DNA of 64,000 nucleotides. It comes from Magnetococcus sp. PR-3 (GTDB lineage Bacteria; Pseudomonadota; Magnetococcia; Magnetococcales; Magnetococcaceae). Location of the stretch: NCBI RefSeq assembly GCF_036689865.1, contig NZ_JBAHUQ010000015.1:62001-126000 (forward strand), in the 5' to 3' direction. Below, piece after piece: positions 43,282 through 52,631 of the stretch. The number at the start of each line of letters is the position of its first letter. Position 1 is the first letter of the stretch. Both the position numbers and the translations under genes were made by a program. The notes under the pieces were generated by a model. That model was not told the origin of the DNA, did not search any database, and worked only from the letters and a program-made list of their open reading frames with translations.

Positions 43282-44409
43282 ATGGAGCCTTTTAAAGAAC
43301 GCTTCAACCAAGAGCTTATCCGCGCAATGGCAGTCCATTTTAAACGGGTAGAACCCACTTTTGATGTTGAGCGGTTCTGCCATGTGGCCATAACAGGATT
43401 GGATCAGCTGGAGCTTAAAGCCCGATCTCAACAGATTACCGATGCATTGGCGCAAACCTTACCAACCTCTTTTCCGCATGCCGCTACCACGCTCGCCGCT
43501 AGCCTGCACCCTGTGGATGATGCGGCTCTTGCTGATATGGGGATGGATGATCAGGGTCTTGCGGGGTGGGCTATTATGCCAATGGCAGACTATGTGGCGG
43601 AATATGGTCAGGGGGATGTGAACGTTGCACTGGATCTATTGGGGGCCATGACCAAGCGTTTTTCAGCTGAGTTTGCCATTCGCCCCTTTCTGCTTACCCA
43701 TACGGATCAAAGTTTGAGACAGCTTACGCTGTGGAGCCGTGATGACAATGAGCATCTGCGTCGGCTGGCCTCGGAGGGGAGTCGCCCCCGGTTACCATGG
43801 GGCATGCAACTCCCCATTTTTATCGCAGATCCCGCTCCACTCTTTACCTTGTTGGACCCTTTAAAAGATGATCCTTCCGCCTATGTTCGCCGTTCGGTGG
43901 CCAATAATCTAAATGACATCAGCAAAGATCATCCCGATTCAGTGGTGGCTTTTTTAGCCAACTGGATGGTTGGTCTCCATCCCCAGCGGTTGAAACTCAT
44001 TCAACACGCTCTACGCACTTTGATCAAGCAGGGGCACCAAGGGGCGCTGCATCTCTTGGGGTACAGTGAGCCAGATCTGCACCAGGTAAAATTTGAGCTG
44101 CACACTCCCCAGATAACCTTAGGAGATAAACTCTGTTTTCGTGTCGAACTACTGGCTAGGGGGGCGCAAAATCTGATTGTGGATTATCGCATTCATCATG
44201 TGAAGGCCAATGGGCAACGAACGCCCAAAGTCTTTAAATGGAAAAAACTTAGCCTAACCGCCGGTAAGTCTCATTGTGCTCAGCGCTGCCATGCGATCAA
44301 GCCCGTTACCACAAGGGTTTACTACAGCGGTACACACTTAGTTGAGCTACTTGTTAATGGGCAGGTTATGGCGGAGGCGGCCTTTGAGTTAAAGGTCCCT
44401 CACGCATGA
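43282..44409 (+). CDS. alkC: AlkC-type 3-methyladenine DNA glycosylase
   Basis: A 375-residue HEAT-like-repeat DNA glycosylase that removes N3-alkylated purines. DNEHLRRLASEGSRPRLPW and SAYVRRSVANNLNDISKDHP are strongly diagnostic. The C-terminal 110 residues (about 265-375) form an Ig-like beta domain that distinguishes AlkC from AlkD. It is placed between two TauE/SafE genes with short gaps. Together with Ada at 29873 it gives this region two alkylation-repair activities. Confidence 0.92.
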   Translation: MEPFKERFNQELIRAMAVHFKRVEPTFDVERFCHVAITGLDQLELKARSQQITDALAQTLPTSFPHAATTLAASLHPVDDAALADMGMDDQGLAGWAIMPMADYVAEYGQGDVNVALDLLGAMTKRFSAEFAIRPFLLTHTDQSLRQLTLWSRDDNEHLRRLASEGSRPRLPWGMQLPIFIADPAPLFTLLDPLKDDPSAYVRRSVANNLNDISKDHPDSVVAFLANWMVGLHPQRLKLIQHALRTLIKQGHQGALHLLGYSEPDLHQVKFELHTPQITLGDKLCFRVELLARGAQNLIVDYRIHHVKANGQRTPKVFKWKKLSLTAGKSHCAQRCHAIKPVTTRVYYSGTHLVELLVNGQVMAEAAFELKVPHA

Positions 44410-44424
44410 GCGGGTAACCACGTT

Positions 44425-45159
44425 ATGTTTGCCTTGTTTGAAACCCTACCGGCTATACATCTGCTCTATATCTCTATGGCGGTTTTGGTGGCAGCTCTGC
44501 TACAGGGGGCAACCGGTTTTGGTTATGCACTGGTGGCGGCCCCGGTGGTGATGTTGCTGCAACCTGAACTTATGCCAGCCCCTATTGTTATCTCCGCACT
44601 GCTGCTGACGCTTTTAATGAGCGCACGTAATCTACCCCATATCCAGTGGCGGTGGTTGGGGATTGCGCTGATTAGTTATTTGCCTGGTTTATGGATCGGT
44701 GCTTGGTTACTCACCTCCTTACCACCCTCCTGGGTCTCTTTACTGTTTGGGGGGTTAACGCTTCTGGCTGTTGGGCTTTCATGGGTTGGTCGGTATCCCT
44801 CGGCAAGTCATGCACTGCTGCTTCCTTCGGGGGTGGTTTCCGGCATTATGGGGGTGACAACCACCATGAACGGCCCGCCACTTGTACTGGCTTTACAGCA
44901 TCTAACAGTCGCTCAACTTAGAGGGACCATGGGCGGCTTCTTTTTTATGGCCGCCATCCCCACCTTATTTACGCTACATGAAATTGGACAGTTGGAGCGA
45001 TTGCCTGTACAGCTTGGCTTTTGGTTGATGATTCCGGTCTCTATGGGATTTCTCTGTGCGCTGTACCTCTCGCATTGGTTTGATCAAGAGAAAGGTAAAA
45101 AAGTGGTTCTGTTACTGGCGGGGGTTTCAGGTGTGGTCATTGTGCTGCGGAGCATATAG
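44425..45159 (+). CDS. TauE/SafE family membrane transporter (third of three)
   Basis: A 244-residue protein with about eight helices; family repeats LLQGATGFGYALVAAPVVMLL and VVSGIMGVTTTMNGPPLVLAL. It starts 15 bases after alkC, suggesting translational coupling. Not obviously a recent duplicate of the other two by eye. Substrate unknown; organic acids or sulfur oxyanions are possible. Confidence 0.9.
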   Translation: MFALFETLPAIHLLYISMAVLVAALLQGATGFGYALVAAPVVMLLQPELMPAPIVISALLLTLLMSARNLPHIQWRWLGIALISYLPGLWIGAWLLTSLPPSWVSLLFGGLTLLAVGLSWVGRYPSASHALLLPSGVVSGIMGVTTTMNGPPLVLALQHLTVAQLRGTMGGFFFMAAIPTLFTLHEIGQLERLPVQLGFWLMIPVSMGFLCALYLSHWFDQEKGKKVVLLLAGVSGVVIVLRSI

Positions 45160-45365
45160 AAGGGGGTTGGAGCACCTACATGCACCACACACCGAAAAAA
45201 GGGGGGAGAGGAAGCCTGTTTAACGACCCGTGGATGCATGCTGAACGGGCCACCAAACTGCGAAGAGTTAAGCCCGGCATAACGTTCAGGGATAGCTCTT
45301 TACAGTTTGGGTGACGGTTGTTTTAGGCCGGTAAACAAGGGATCCTGCTTCGAGTGAGACGGGTA

Positions 45366-45569
45366 TTAACGGTCGGATGGCATGAACATCATGGTTAGCA
45401 GGCCCGTGACAATGGCCAAATAGAGACCCACATAGCCAATAGTACCCATAAGGTTGGAGAGTTCTTCATTGCTGTCTGCAAAGTAAGCCATCCCCCCCAG
45501 ACCCACCACAGCCGTGATCAGTCCTAAAGCTGCTAGGCGCGGGAAAAAACGGTAAATTTTCACAAGCAT
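45366..45569 (-). CDS. Small membrane protein, unknown function
   Basis: A 67-residue protein with two hydrophobic helices (about 12-32 and 43-63), a short acidic loop (ADSNEELSN) and a basic N-terminus (MLVKIYRFFPR). It diverges from the hydrogenase operon. No family recognised. The coding call rests on the hydrophobic pattern, fair start context and lack of any other gene here; the surrounding 45160-45365 and 45570-45867 hold nothing else supported. Confidence 0.6.
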   Translation of the reverse strand: MLVKIYRFFPRLAALGLITAVVGLGGMAYFADSNEELSNLMGTIGYVGLYLAIVTGLLTMMFMPSDR

Positions 45570-45867
45570 AACTCCTAAAAGGTCGGCGATCAGCCACCTT
45601 TAAAAACCCCCATCATCTGTTCGGCATGAAAAAGTGTGATGCAAGGGTAAGCATATGGGATTGATCGGATCATTCTAGCAGTCTACCTAGCGAGGGTCCA
45701 TCCTTGCATCCCAGGATTCTAGATCAAAGCGCGTCTGTGTAAGCGGTGTGGCTAGGGGTGGCAAGCAACTTTCCAGCTATCAGAATATAACGAAATTTTA
45801 CTTTCCACCAAAGCCTGAACTTTAAAATGGTTATTGTTGTAAGTTCATGTAAATAAAGATGAAAAAG

Positions 45868-45884
45868 TTGGTCTCTGGGTTGCT
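45868..45884 (+). promoter_or_regulatory. Sigma-54 promoter candidate before hybO
   Basis: TTGGTCTCTGGGTTGCT keeps the invariant GG and GC dinucleotides ten bases apart and the full TTGCT -12 element; the -24 side is weaker than consensus. It lies about 110 bases before hybO. The HupR-type activator encoded downstream would act on it. Confidence 0.62.
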
Positions 45885-45992
45885 ATGTAGGGAGGGGTCT
45901 GGCGTCGGGTTGTAAGAGAATAAACACGCCAACCAATGTACCAGTTTTGCGCTGCCCACTGGGGCAGGCTGTTAGCACTAGGGAGACCCTCA

Positions 45993-47129
45993 ATGGCAGT
46001 AACAGAGAGTGATTTTCTGGATTTGGAACAGCGACTGGGGGTTTCCCGTCGGGCTTTCCTTAAATTCTGTGCCGGTATCGCCGCCTCTATGGGCTTAGGT
46101 GGTAACGCAGGTTTGGCTATGGCTGAAGCGGTGGTGACGGCAAAAAAACGTCCTCCGGTGATCTGGCTGCATGGTCAGGAGTGTACCGGTCCTACTGAGA
46201 CTTTGTTGCGTTCCGAACAGCCGAGTTTGGAGACCTTAATTCTGGACCTGATCTCCTTGGAGTATCATCAGACGCTGGATGCCGGGGCTGGTCATGTTGT
46301 GGAGGAGATGAAAAAGCACTCCATGGAGGCCAATAAAGGCAAATATGTGTTGGTCATTGAGGGTTCCATTCCTCTCGCGGATGATGGCATTTACTGTAAA
46401 ATTGGTGGCCAGACCATGTTGGATGCCACCAAAGAGGCCGCTGAGCATGCCGCTGCGATCGTCGCTTTTGGCTCTTGTGCCAGTTGGGGTGGGGTACCTT
46501 CTGCAGGTATCAACCCTACGGGTGCTGTGGGTGCTCCTTCCGTCATTACGGATAAACCGGTGGTGACCATCCCTGGTTGTCCGCCTAACCCAGCCAACTT
46601 CTTGGGTACGATCCTCTATTTTGTCACCTACGGTAAGCTGCCACCATTGGATGCCCAAGGCCGCCCTAAGTGGGCCTATGGTCGATTAATTCATGAAAAC
46701 TGCTACCGTCGTCCCCATTTTGATGCCGGTCGTTTTGCGACTGAGTTTGGGGATGAAGGTCACAAAAAAGGGTGGTGTCTTTATAAACTGGGGTGTAAAG
46801 GTCCTGAGACCTATAACAACTGCCCCAGTTTGGAGTTCAATAATGTGGGTGGTGGTGTTTGGCCCATTGGTGTGGGACATCCCTGTTTTGGGTGCTCTGA
46901 AGGGGGCGTAGGCTTCAATAAGCCGCTCTTTTCTTTGGCGGAGGTTGAGACCCACACCTCCCCCAATACTTTCCCTGCCATCGACTCCCGTGAACATACC
47001 AATGCTGCGACCTCCATGTCTGCAGGTCTGGCTGGTGTTGGTATTGGTATCGCGATTGGGGCCAGTGCCATGGCGGCTAAAAAATTGGGCGAGCAAGAGG
47101 ACGGCTCCGATAACCAGGACAAAGGTTAA
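45993..47129 (+). CDS. hybO: Membrane-bound [NiFe] hydrogenase small subunit, Hyb type
   Basis: The electron-transfer subunit of a periplasmic H2-uptake enzyme (group 1c-like). A Tat signal with SRRAFLKFCAG occurs near residue 20. The proximal cluster region is HGQECTGPTETLL, then GSCASWGG and PGCPPNP; the medial/distal region includes GHPCFGCSEGGVGFNKPLF, which matches E. coli HybO rather than HupS. A C-terminal helix (SAGLAGVGIGIAIGASAMAAKKLG) anchors it. ATG 45993 follows GGGAG. First gene of hybOABCD-hypC. Confidence 0.95.
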   Translation: MAVTESDFLDLEQRLGVSRRAFLKFCAGIAASMGLGGNAGLAMAEAVVTAKKRPPVIWLHGQECTGPTETLLRSEQPSLETLILDLISLEYHQTLDAGAGHVVEEMKKHSMEANKGKYVLVIEGSIPLADDGIYCKIGGQTMLDATKEAAEHAAAIVAFGSCASWGGVPSAGINPTGAVGAPSVITDKPVVTIPGCPPNPANFLGTILYFVTYGKLPPLDAQGRPKWAYGRLIHENCYRRPHFDAGRFATEFGDEGHKKGWCLYKLGCKGPETYNNCPSLEFNNVGGGVWPIGVGHPCFGCSEGGVGFNKPLFSLAEVETHTSPNTFPAIDSREHTNAATSMSAGLAGVGIGIAIGASAMAAKKLGEQEDGSDNQDKG

Positions 47130-47139
47130 GGGGGCCGTT

Positions 47140-48165
47140 ATGAAACGTCGAGAGTTTCTTAAGGCGGCGGTAGGTAGTGCAGCTGCCGTCACATGCGGTG
47201 GCGTAGCCGGCTCTGCTGAGGCCCGTGAAAATTTAAAGCCTGCTCCAGAAGCGGTGGGTATGCTCTACGATTCCACCCTTTGTGTGGGCTGTAAGGCATG
47301 TGTGACCAAGTGTAAAGAGGTCAACGGCATGCCTCCGGAAATTGATGGGGAGCATAAAGCTTGGGACTCTGCCCGCGACCTTTCCGGTAAAACCCACAAT
47401 GTCATCAAAGTCTTCAGATCTGGGTCCGGTCAAAATAAAGATCAAATGAAGGATGGCTATGCCTTTGAAAAACGCAGTTGTATGCACTGCGTAGATCCTG
47501 GTTGTGTCTCCGCTTGCCCGGTAACGGCCATGCGTCGTCATGATCTCACCGGCATTATTACCCATCATGCGGATGTCTGTATTGGCTGCCGTACCTGTAT
47601 GACCGGCTGCCCCTATAACGTGCCACAGTTTGAGTATGACAAGCCTTTTGGCCAAATTCAAAAATGCCAAATGTGTAATCAGGCTGGGGTGGAGCGGATT
47701 GATCAGGGTCAGATGACCGGTTGTGCAGAGGTCTGCCCGACAGGTGCTACTTTGTTTGGTAAGCGTAGTGACCTGTTGGCAGAGGCCAAGCGCCGCTTAA
47801 CCCTGAAAGAGGGTGAACATTACCTATACCCTCGTGGGGATTTAGCCAACCCCAGCAAGCCACATGAAAAGGCTGTTCCAGACTACCAGCAACATGTCTG
47901 GGGTGAAAAAGAGGCGGGTGGCACCAACGTGATGCATATCTCCTCTATTCCGTTTGACAAGCTGGGTATGCCACCCCTTGATGAGCGCTCTTATGCCTCA
48001 ATCTCTGAAGGGGTGCAGCATGGGTTATATAGCTACATGGCACTGCCTGCCGTAGCACTGGCTGGTCTAACCGCCATTGTGCGCCGTAATACGGTGGCAC
48101 AAGGGGATGAGTCCGGTATGGATACGGACTTTGAACATGATGAGAAAGAGGAGGGGCAGTCATGA
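47140..48165 (+). CDS. hybA: HybA, ferredoxin-like hydrogenase subunit
   Basis: A 341-residue periplasmic electron carrier. A Tat signal MKRREFLKAA is followed by four [4Fe-4S] cysteine sets: CVGCKACVTKC, CMHCVDPGCVSACP, CIGCRTCMTGCP and CQMC with CAEVCP. A C-terminal helix (SYMALPAVALAGLTAIV) anchors it. It takes electrons from HybO to HybB. It overlaps hybB by four bases (ATGA). Confidence 0.95.
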   Translation: MKRREFLKAAVGSAAAVTCGGVAGSAEARENLKPAPEAVGMLYDSTLCVGCKACVTKCKEVNGMPPEIDGEHKAWDSARDLSGKTHNVIKVFRSGSGQNKDQMKDGYAFEKRSCMHCVDPGCVSACPVTAMRRHDLTGIITHHADVCIGCRTCMTGCPYNVPQFEYDKPFGQIQKCQMCNQAGVERIDQGQMTGCAEVCPTGATLFGKRSDLLAEAKRRLTLKEGEHYLYPRGDLANPSKPHEKAVPDYQQHVWGEKEAGGTNVMHISSIPFDKLGMPPLDERSYASISEGVQHGLYSYMALPAVALAGLTAIVRRNTVAQGDESGMDTDFEHDEKEEGQS

Positions 48166-49310
48166 GCCATTACAGCTCCTATCAGGCGGTTGGTACCAAG
48201 GTGCTGACCAAATCCTTTATCTTTCTTGGGGTCATTGCCGCCATCGGCATCTACTTCATGATTGATCGTTTCGTCAATGGTATGGGTGCGGTATCCAACC
48301 TTAATGGTGGATACCCTTGGGGTATCTGGGTGGTCTATGACGTGGTTGTTGGGACGGCATTGGCCTGCGGTGGATATGCCTTGGCCATTACCATCTATGT
48401 TTTTAACAAGGGGCAGTACCATCCTCTCATCCGTCCAGCCATTTTGGCCTCTTTACTGGGGTATGCTTTGGGTGGCTTTGGGGCCTTGTTTGACATGGGG
48501 CGGTGGTGGCAGTTTTACAATATTCTTCTGCCAGGGAACTGGAACTTTAATGCGGTAATGCTTGAGGTGGGGCTATGTGTCTTTACCTACATTATCGTGT
48601 TGATCATTGAGTTTGCTCCTGTACCTTTTGAAAAAGCAGGCAAGGCGCATAAGCTTAAAGCATTGAACAAGGTTTTGTTCTTCTTCCTGGCTTTGGGTGT
48701 GTTGTTGCCTACCATGCACCAGTCCTCTTTGGGCTCTATGCTTATTGTCATGGGCTACAAAGTGACCCCCCTGTGGCAATCCCTACACCTGCAACCGCTG
48801 TTTGCCATCCTAACGGCATTGATCATGGGTTTCTCAGTGGTGATCTTTGAGGTTTCCATGGGAACGGCAGCATTGGGACAGCCCTCTGAAGCGCCTCTGT
48901 TGAGTAAGCTTACCAAGGCCATTGTATGGTTGCTCTCCATCTACCTGCTGTTCCGTTTTGGGGAGTTGGCTGTGCGGGGTAAGCTGGGCTTTATCCTGGA
49001 TGCCAACCTCAACGCTTTCATGTTTATTCTGGAGACATCACTGTTTGTCATTCCTTTGATGATTCTGCGGGATGAAGAGAAGCGTAAAAAAGGTAAACAG
49101 CTATTGATTGCTGGCACTTGCCTGTTGTTGGCGGGCTCTCTCTACCGCTTTAATGCTTTCTTGATCGGCTATGATCCTGGCCCCGGCTTTAGTTACTTCC
49201 CGTCGGCCCCTGAGATCATGGTTACCCTGGGTATTATTGCCATTGAGATCATGGCCTATCTGTTCATTGTAAAAATCTTCCCCGTGCTGCATCGCGCCGA
49301 ACAGGCCTGA
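48162..49310 (+). CDS. hybB: HybB, integral membrane quinone-reducing subunit
   Basis: A 382-residue NrfD/PsrC-family protein with about ten helices, starting at an ATGA overlap with hybA. GGYPWGIWVVYDVVVGTALACGG and MHQSSLGSML match HybB. It has no haem and passes electrons from HybA to the quinone pool. Confidence 0.95.
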   Translation: MSHYSSYQAVGTKVLTKSFIFLGVIAAIGIYFMIDRFVNGMGAVSNLNGGYPWGIWVVYDVVVGTALACGGYALAITIYVFNKGQYHPLIRPAILASLLGYALGGFGALFDMGRWWQFYNILLPGNWNFNAVMLEVGLCVFTYIIVLIIEFAPVPFEKAGKAHKLKALNKVLFFFLALGVLLPTMHQSSLGSMLIVMGYKVTPLWQSLHLQPLFAILTALIMGFSVVIFEVSMGTAALGQPSEAPLLSKLTKAIVWLLSIYLLFRFGELAVRGKLGFILDANLNAFMFILETSLFVIPLMILRDEEKRKKGKQLLIAGTCLLLAGSLYRFNAFLIGYDPGPGFSYFPSAPEIMVTLGIIAIEIMAYLFIVKIFPVLHRAEQA

Positions 49311-49336
49311 GCACGCTTGAATAAGGAGTAGAGATT

Positions 49337-51040
49337 GTGGCGACTCGTATCACTGTCGATCCCATTACCCGAATTGAAGGCCACCTGCGCATTGATGTTG
49401 AGGTGGATGAAGGCCGTGTGACCAAAGCGTGGTCCTCTGGTCAGATGTGGCGGGGTATTGAAAAAATTCTTGTGGGCCGTGACCCTTTAGAGGCTTGGAC
49501 CTACACCCAACGCTTCTGTGGCGTATGCACCACGGTTCATGCGATTACCTCTGTGCGTGCTGTTGAGAATGCGTTGGGCATGGAAGTTCCGGTCAATGCG
49601 CAATTGATTCGAAACATCATTCAGACCGCGCATGCGATTCAAGATCACATTGTTCACTTTTATCACCTCTCTGCGGTGGATTGGGTGGATGTGGTCTCAG
49701 CCCTGAAGGCGGACCCCCGTAAAGCAGCCCAGTTGGCTGAATCGCTCTCAGACTGGTCGCTAAACGGTGTGCATGAGATGACCGCGGTGCAAAATCGTCT
49801 GAAGAAGTTTGTCGAGAGTGGACAGCTTGGACCCTTTGCCACCGGTTTTTGGGGGCACCCAGAGATGAAGCTTCCACCGGAAGTGAACTTGATGGCCGTG
49901 GCGCACTATCTTCAAGCGCTGGAAGTACAGAATTACTGCAACAAGATTGTGGCTATTCTGGGTGGTAAAAGTCCGCATATTCAAAACGTGGCCGTGGGTG
50001 GTGTTTCCAACTCCATTGGTCATGATGCACCATCCGTACTGAATATGGAGCGCCTGATGTTCGTTAAGGGCTTCATCGATAAACTGGAGAAGTTTATCCA
50101 CTCGGTTTATATGGTGGATGTGCCTGCCGTTGGTGCCTTCTATTTGGATTGGACCAAAGTTGGGGGTGGTGTGACCAACTATCTCTCCGTTCCTGACTGC
50201 CCTCAAGATAGCAAAGGTACCATCTTTGACCTGCCTGGCGGGTATATTAAGGGGGGGGATCTCTCAACCTTTAAACCCATTAAAACCCATGGTGATAAGT
50301 ACTTCCAAGATGGTGTGGCGGAGAGCTCGAAGCATGCGTGGTACCACGGGGATAACACGCTTCATCCCTGGGATGGTGAAACAGAACCTAACTATAATGA
50401 CTTCAATGATGACGGCCAGTACTCCTGGATTAAAGCGCCGACCTTCTATGGCGAGCGGGCAGAGGTTGGTCCGCTGGCCAATGTCTTGGTTAGTGTCGCA
50501 GCGGGCCACGAGCCAGCCAAAAAGCACCTAAATACCGCCATCAATACCTTGAAGACCGTGGGTAAGCTCAAAGAGGTACCTCTGGAGGCGCTCAATTCAA
50601 CCATCGGTCGTCATGCTGCCCGCGCAGTACGGTGTGCGGTGATGATGGATACCCTTAAAGATCAGTGGCACGCCCTGGTTAACAATATTGGTACGGGTGA
50701 TCTGGATACCTTCAATGCTCCGGTCTTTCCCAAAGGTGAAGTGCGTGGCTTTGGTTTTCATGAAGCTCCCCGTGGTGCTTTGTCTCACTGGGTGGTGATT
50801 GAGAAGAAAAAGATTAAGAACTATCAGGCGGTGGTGCCCTCCACTTGGAACGCAGGCCCGCGGGCAGAGAATGGGGACCCTGGCCCCTATGAAATGTCTC
50901 TGCTCAATAACCCTGTGGCAGATCCTGAAAAACCCCTTGAGGTACTGCGGACGGTCCACTCTTTTGATCCTTGTATTGCTTGTGCCATTCACATGGTGGA
51001 TACAGAGCAAAAAGAGATCGTCAAGGTTAAAGCGCTTTAA
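49337..51040 (+). CDS. hybC: [NiFe] hydrogenase large (catalytic) subunit
   Basis: A 567-residue catalytic subunit, GTG start after AAGGAG. The nickel-binding L1 motif is RFCGVCTTVHA and the C-terminal L2 motif DPCIACAIH; the 15 residues after that histidine are the peptide removed by the maturation protease. ITRIEGHLRIDVEVDEG opens the protein as usual. It has no signal peptide and is exported with HybO. Confidence 0.96.
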   Translation: MATRITVDPITRIEGHLRIDVEVDEGRVTKAWSSGQMWRGIEKILVGRDPLEAWTYTQRFCGVCTTVHAITSVRAVENALGMEVPVNAQLIRNIIQTAHAIQDHIVHFYHLSAVDWVDVVSALKADPRKAAQLAESLSDWSLNGVHEMTAVQNRLKKFVESGQLGPFATGFWGHPEMKLPPEVNLMAVAHYLQALEVQNYCNKIVAILGGKSPHIQNVAVGGVSNSIGHDAPSVLNMERLMFVKGFIDKLEKFIHSVYMVDVPAVGAFYLDWTKVGGGVTNYLSVPDCPQDSKGTIFDLPGGYIKGGDLSTFKPIKTHGDKYFQDGVAESSKHAWYHGDNTLHPWDGETEPNYNDFNDDGQYSWIKAPTFYGERAEVGPLANVLVSVAAGHEPAKKHLNTAINTLKTVGKLKEVPLEALNSTIGRHAARAVRCAVMMDTLKDQWHALVNNIGTGDLDTFNAPVFPKGEVRGFGFHEAPRGALSHWVVIEKKKIKNYQAVVPSTWNAGPRAENGDPGPYEMSLLNNPVADPEKPLEVLRTVHSFDPCIACAIHMVDTEQKEIVKVKAL

Positions 51041-51096
51041 TGAACCATGGCTGGGGTGGTCTTCCGCCCCAGTCTCTTCTCTTGAAAGGTATCCCT

Positions 51097-51648
51097 ATGT
51101 ATTCGGATAACAAAGAGATTTTGGTGCTGGGTCTGGGTAATATTCTCATGCAGGATGAAGGGGTTGGTGTTCGCGCTGTTGAAGCCCTGGAATGCCGTTA
51201 TATTCTGCCTGAAACAGTGACCCTTATGGATGGTGGCACCACGGGTACTGAGCTGTTGGAACCTATGCGCAACGTCAAGCAGTTGTTGGTGGCGGATGCC
51301 ATTAATACAGGGGACCCCAACGGTACTTTGGTACGTATTGCCGATGAACAGGTACCTGCTTTTTTTCAGACTAAGCTTTCCAACCACCAATTGGGGCTGT
51401 CAGATCTGCTGGCTTTGTTAATGCTGACGGATGAACAGCCAGATCATGTCACCATTGTTGGTTTGGTTCCCCACAGTTTGGAAAACCAACTGGGTCTGAC
51501 ACCAGAAGCTGAGCAGGGTGTTGAAGATATGGTTGAGCAACTGTTGGTTGAGCTTAAGCGACTTGGTGTTGAGCCGATAAAACGTGAAAAACCGTTGCTG
51601 GGCCATTGGCAGCATCAGGCAGATCTGGAGCAGATGAAATGTGCCTAG
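51097..51648 (+). CDS. hybD: HybD-type hydrogenase maturation endopeptidase
   Basis: A 183-residue protease that removes the C-terminal peptide of HybC after nickel insertion. ILVLGLGNILMQDEGVGVRAVEAL contains the Glu, then DGGTTGTELLEP and the nickel-binding Asp, and SNHQLGLSDLLALL the His. ATG 51097 (GAAAGG upstream) matches the family; an ATG at 51040 overlapping hybC is less likely. Confidence 0.93.
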   Translation: MYSDNKEILVLGLGNILMQDEGVGVRAVEALECRYILPETVTLMDGGTTGTELLEPMRNVKQLLVADAINTGDPNGTLVRIADEQVPAFFQTKLSNHQLGLSDLLALLMLTDEQPDHVTIVGLVPHSLENQLGLTPEAEQGVEDMVEQLLVELKRLGVEPIKREKPLLGHWQHQADLEQMKCA

Positions 51649-51905
51649 GTACACCGGTTAAGGTGGTGGAAGATCATGACTTCATCGCCGTGTGCGAAGA
51701 TCGGGATGGTCGCTTGGTCGAGGTCAATATGATGCTGACAGGATCTCAAGTTCCGGGGACTTGGGTGGTTAATTACCTGGGGTCGGCCCGTGAGGTGCTT
51801 GAAGAGGCCGATGCCAAACGTATTCTGGCCGCCATGGATCAGTTACAAGCGGCTGTAAATGGTGACCCTAACGCCAATTTGGATCTGTTTTTTGATAACC
51901 CCTGA
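51639..51905 (+). CDS. hypC: HypC/HupF-type hydrogenase chaperone
   Basis: An 88-residue protein beginning MCLGTPVKVVE, whose Cys2 is essential for carrying the Fe(CN)2CO unit with HypD. The gene overlaps hybD by 10 bases, so it ends the hyb operon. The other hyp genes (hypA, B, D, E, F) are not in the window. Confidence 0.92.
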   Translation: MCLGTPVKVVEDHDFIAVCEDRDGRLVEVNMMLTGSQVPGTWVVNYLGSAREVLEEADAKRILAAMDQLQAAVNGDPNANLDLFFDNP

Positions 51906-51912
51906 AGGTGGC

Positions 51913-52566
51913 TTATGGCTGTAGGTTTGGCTGCGGATTAAGCACCGTTTCTTCATCGGCTTTTTCCTCTTCTATGGCGGCCAATCGCTGTAACCAAATG
52001 GCATATTTGCCCATCAGGCTGCTCTCATGAAAATGTCGACGGATCAGGCATAAATAGTCGAAGGTACTACGTACAAAATCCCGCTCCTTGGCATTCAGGG
52101 GGCGTTTTTTTTGCTTGCGATAGAAGTTGTAGAGGAAGGTGCGCAGATTGATCTGAGCAGGGTGGACTGGGTCTAAATCTCTGGCTTGATCAATTAGCCA
52201 GAGATAACGGCTTTTGGCCTGTTGAATAAGCGCAGCACCTTCTTCTGTTGAGATATCTCCCATCCAAATGCTTTTTAACAGTTGGCAGTTGTAGCCTTGG
52301 CATTTTTTGGGGCGTTCATCATAGATGCTACAGCAGCTCTCTTTAAGTCTGGGGCAGGGTTGATCAAAAACAATCTCCCCTTTGCCTTGCTCATAGGTGG
52401 GAATACCCAGTTCCGTTAAGCGGGCTTGTTCTTGAACAAAAACATTCACGAAGCTGAAAAAACTGCCGGTGCAGCAGAGCCCACAGCTTTTACAGAGGTT
52501 TCCCGCTTCAACGGCCCGGTTATTGGGGGCATCAAACGGGGTCATGTTGGGTGTCTCTGACGTCAT
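51913..52566 (-). CDS. YkgJ-family zinc/iron-chelating cysteine cluster protein
   Basis: A protein of about 217 residues with the CxxCxxCC pattern NLCKSCGLCCTGSFFSFVNV, CPRLKESCCSIYDERPKKCQGYNC, the signature of the YkgJ/UPF0153 family. The rest is helical. Function unknown; metal or cluster binding is likely. ATG 52566 has AAGGTGGAG upstream. It ends 7 bases from hypC, convergent. Confidence 0.88.
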   Translation of the reverse strand: MTSETPNMTPFDAPNNRAVEAGNLCKSCGLCCTGSFFSFVNVFVQEQARLTELGIPTYEQGKGEIVFDQPCPRLKESCCSIYDERPKKCQGYNCQLLKSIWMGDISTEEGAALIQQAKSRYLWLIDQARDLDPVHPAQINLRTFLYNFYRKQKKRPLNAKERDFVRSTFDYLCLIRRHFHESSLMGKYAIWLQRLAAIEEEKADEETVLNPQPNLQP

Positions 52567-52631
52567 GTTACGCTCCACCTTAAGCTGACTTTCCTCCGGT
52601 CGGAAAGCCTAAGGAGGAAAGGGTGCTGTCA

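Noticed and set aside
45661-45675. FNR-like TTGATCGGATCAT before the hyb operon
   Set aside because: The half-sites are 3 bases apart instead of 4 and the second half is imperfect; it is also about 320 bases from hybO.
46945-47139. In-frame N-terminal extension of hybA
   Set aside because: It runs inside hybO in another frame; the Tat signal begins at 47140.
51040-51096. ATG overlapping the hybC stop as hybD start
   Set aside because: It would add 19 residues absent from the family, whereas ATG 51097 has a proper ribosome site and fits the usual N-terminus.
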